From: Paracoccaceae bacterium
GTDB lineage: Bacteria > Pseudomonadota > Alphaproteobacteria > Rhodobacterales > Rhodobacteraceae
Direction: 5' to 3'
Length of the DNA: 6,411 nucleotides
NCBI GenBank assembly: GCA_006227805.1
Contig: SBFT01000149.1
Coordinates: 1 to 6,411 of the forward strand
The first letter of the stretch is position 1, and every line of letters begins with the position of its first letter. This document shows, piece after piece, positions 5,810 to 6,411 of this stretch. Position numbers and translations under genes: made by a program. The notes under the pieces are model-generated. The model saw only the letters and a program-made list of their open reading frames with translations. It ran no database searches and was not told where the DNA came from.

Positions 5810-6411
5810 CAGGGCAGCGCCACCTGCGCGATCAGTTCCTTCACGACACGGTCGGCCGAAATGCCTTCGCCCTGCGCCTCGTAGCTGAGCGTCAGGCGGT
5901 GACGTAGAACGTCCGGTGTGATTGCGCGGACATCTTCGGGATCGACGTAGTCGCGCCCATGAAGCCAGGCATGAGTGCGGCCGCACTTGTCGAGTGCGAG
6001 AGAGGCGCGCGGCGACGCACCGACCTCGATCCAGCGTTTCAGGTCAGCGCCGTAGGACTCACGATATCGGGTCGCGTGGACCAGGTCGGCCATGTAGCGC
6101 TCCATCGCTGGCGACACGTGGATTTGTCCGATTTCGCCGCGCGCCTCGAAAACGATGTCCTGCGACACGCCGGGCAGCTTTGCCTTCGGAGGTTTGCCCG
6201 CACGTTCTGCCTGGGCTGCGACTTCTTCTCCGCGCACAAGGCGAATGACCTCGACTTCGTCCTCGACGGGGGGGTAGTCGATCAGGACATGCATCAGGAA
6301 CCGGTCCATCTGCGCTTCGGGCAAGGGATAGGTGCCTTCCTGCTCGACCGGGTTCTGCGTTGCCATCACCATGAAGAGCGGCGGAAGCTTGTGCGTCTTG
6401 CCCGCGACGGT
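5809..6411 (-). CDS. MoxR-family AAA+ ATPase, C-terminal 200 residues (5' end outside window)
   Basis: The frame is open to the right edge; the ATG at 6372 is internal. Visible features, numbered from the edge: sensor 1 in MVMATQNPVEQEGTYPLP (14-31), the arginine-finger region EAQMDRF (32-38, Arg37), and a linker with VRGEEVAAQA. The alpha-helical lid carries sensor 2 in GASPRASLAL (131-140, Arg135), followed by the family-typical GRDYVDPEDVRAITPDVLRHRL. MoxR proteins are usually about 320-350 residues, so roughly 130-140 N-terminal residues with Walker A and B lie beyond the window. MoxR ATPases form hexamers and act as chaperone-like motors together with VWA proteins (RavA with ViaA is a studied example). 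Here it is the first visible gene of the operon and would supply ATP-driven force from the cytoplasm. The stop overlaps the DUF58 start. It contains the only cysteine seen in the operon (DKCGRTH). Confidence 0.95.
   Translation of the reverse strand, partial: TVAGKTHKLPPLFMVMATQNPVEQEGTYPLPEAQMDRFLMHVLIDYPPVEDEVEVIRLVRGEEVAAQAERAGKPPKAKLPGVSQDIVFEARGEIGQIHVSPAMERYMADLVHATRYRESYGADLKRWIEVGASPRASLALDKCGRTHAWLHGRDYVDPEDVRAITPDVLRHRLTLSYEAQGEGISADRVVKELIAQVALP

Overview
The window is GC-rich, with the strong third-position G/C bias and long antisense open frames typical of an alphaproteobacterium. Protein style (the MoxR, short DUF58, DUF4381 and BatD-like subtypes, and the outer-membrane protein tail) suggests the Rhodobacterales/Roseobacter group. 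That taxonomic call is an inference from remembered family resemblance, not from a database search.

Layout. Bases 1-299 (+ strand) are the 3' end of an outer-membrane protein of the family often mislabelled 'neuromedin U' or simply 'transporter'. Bases 300-593 form a convergent intergenic gap with no convincing gene, but with two small inverted repeats and a short AT-rich patch. Everything from 594 to the right edge is one minus-strand operon, transcribed right to left: a MoxR-type AAA+ ATPase (5' end outside the window), a DUF58 protein, a DUF4381 membrane protein, a von Willebrand factor A (VWA) membrane protein, a VWA-TPR fusion membrane protein, and a BatD-like protein with a signal peptide and one membrane anchor. 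Every junction overlaps: one TGATG (1 base) and four ATGA (4 bases). The six genes are therefore almost certainly co-transcribed and translationally coupled.

How they work together. This is the MoxR-DUF58-VWA-BatD gene set, related to the Bacteroides aerotolerance (bat) operon and, more distantly, to the mxaR/S/C/L genes of methanol oxidation clusters. Its molecular role is not established in Alphaproteobacteria; a chaperone or envelope-maintenance machine is the usual hypothesis. From charge distribution around the membrane segments I infer that MoxR, DUF58, most of DUF4381 and the BatD tail are cytoplasmic. The two VWA domains, the TPR region and the BatD ectodomain would be periplasmic, so a cytoplasmic AAA+ motor could be coupled to a periplasmic binding platform through the membrane.

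Three things stand out. The five complete operon proteins (1739 residues) contain no cysteine. Only one of the three VWA-like proteins keeps a full MIDAS metal site (the VWA-TPR fusion has Lys for the first Asp, and DUF58 has Arg in the middle position). The TPR module is fused to the second VWA protein, so separate BatB and BatC proteins are absent. I found no RNA gene, CRISPR array, insertion sequence or clearly novel system; the operon is a conserved but poorly understood one.
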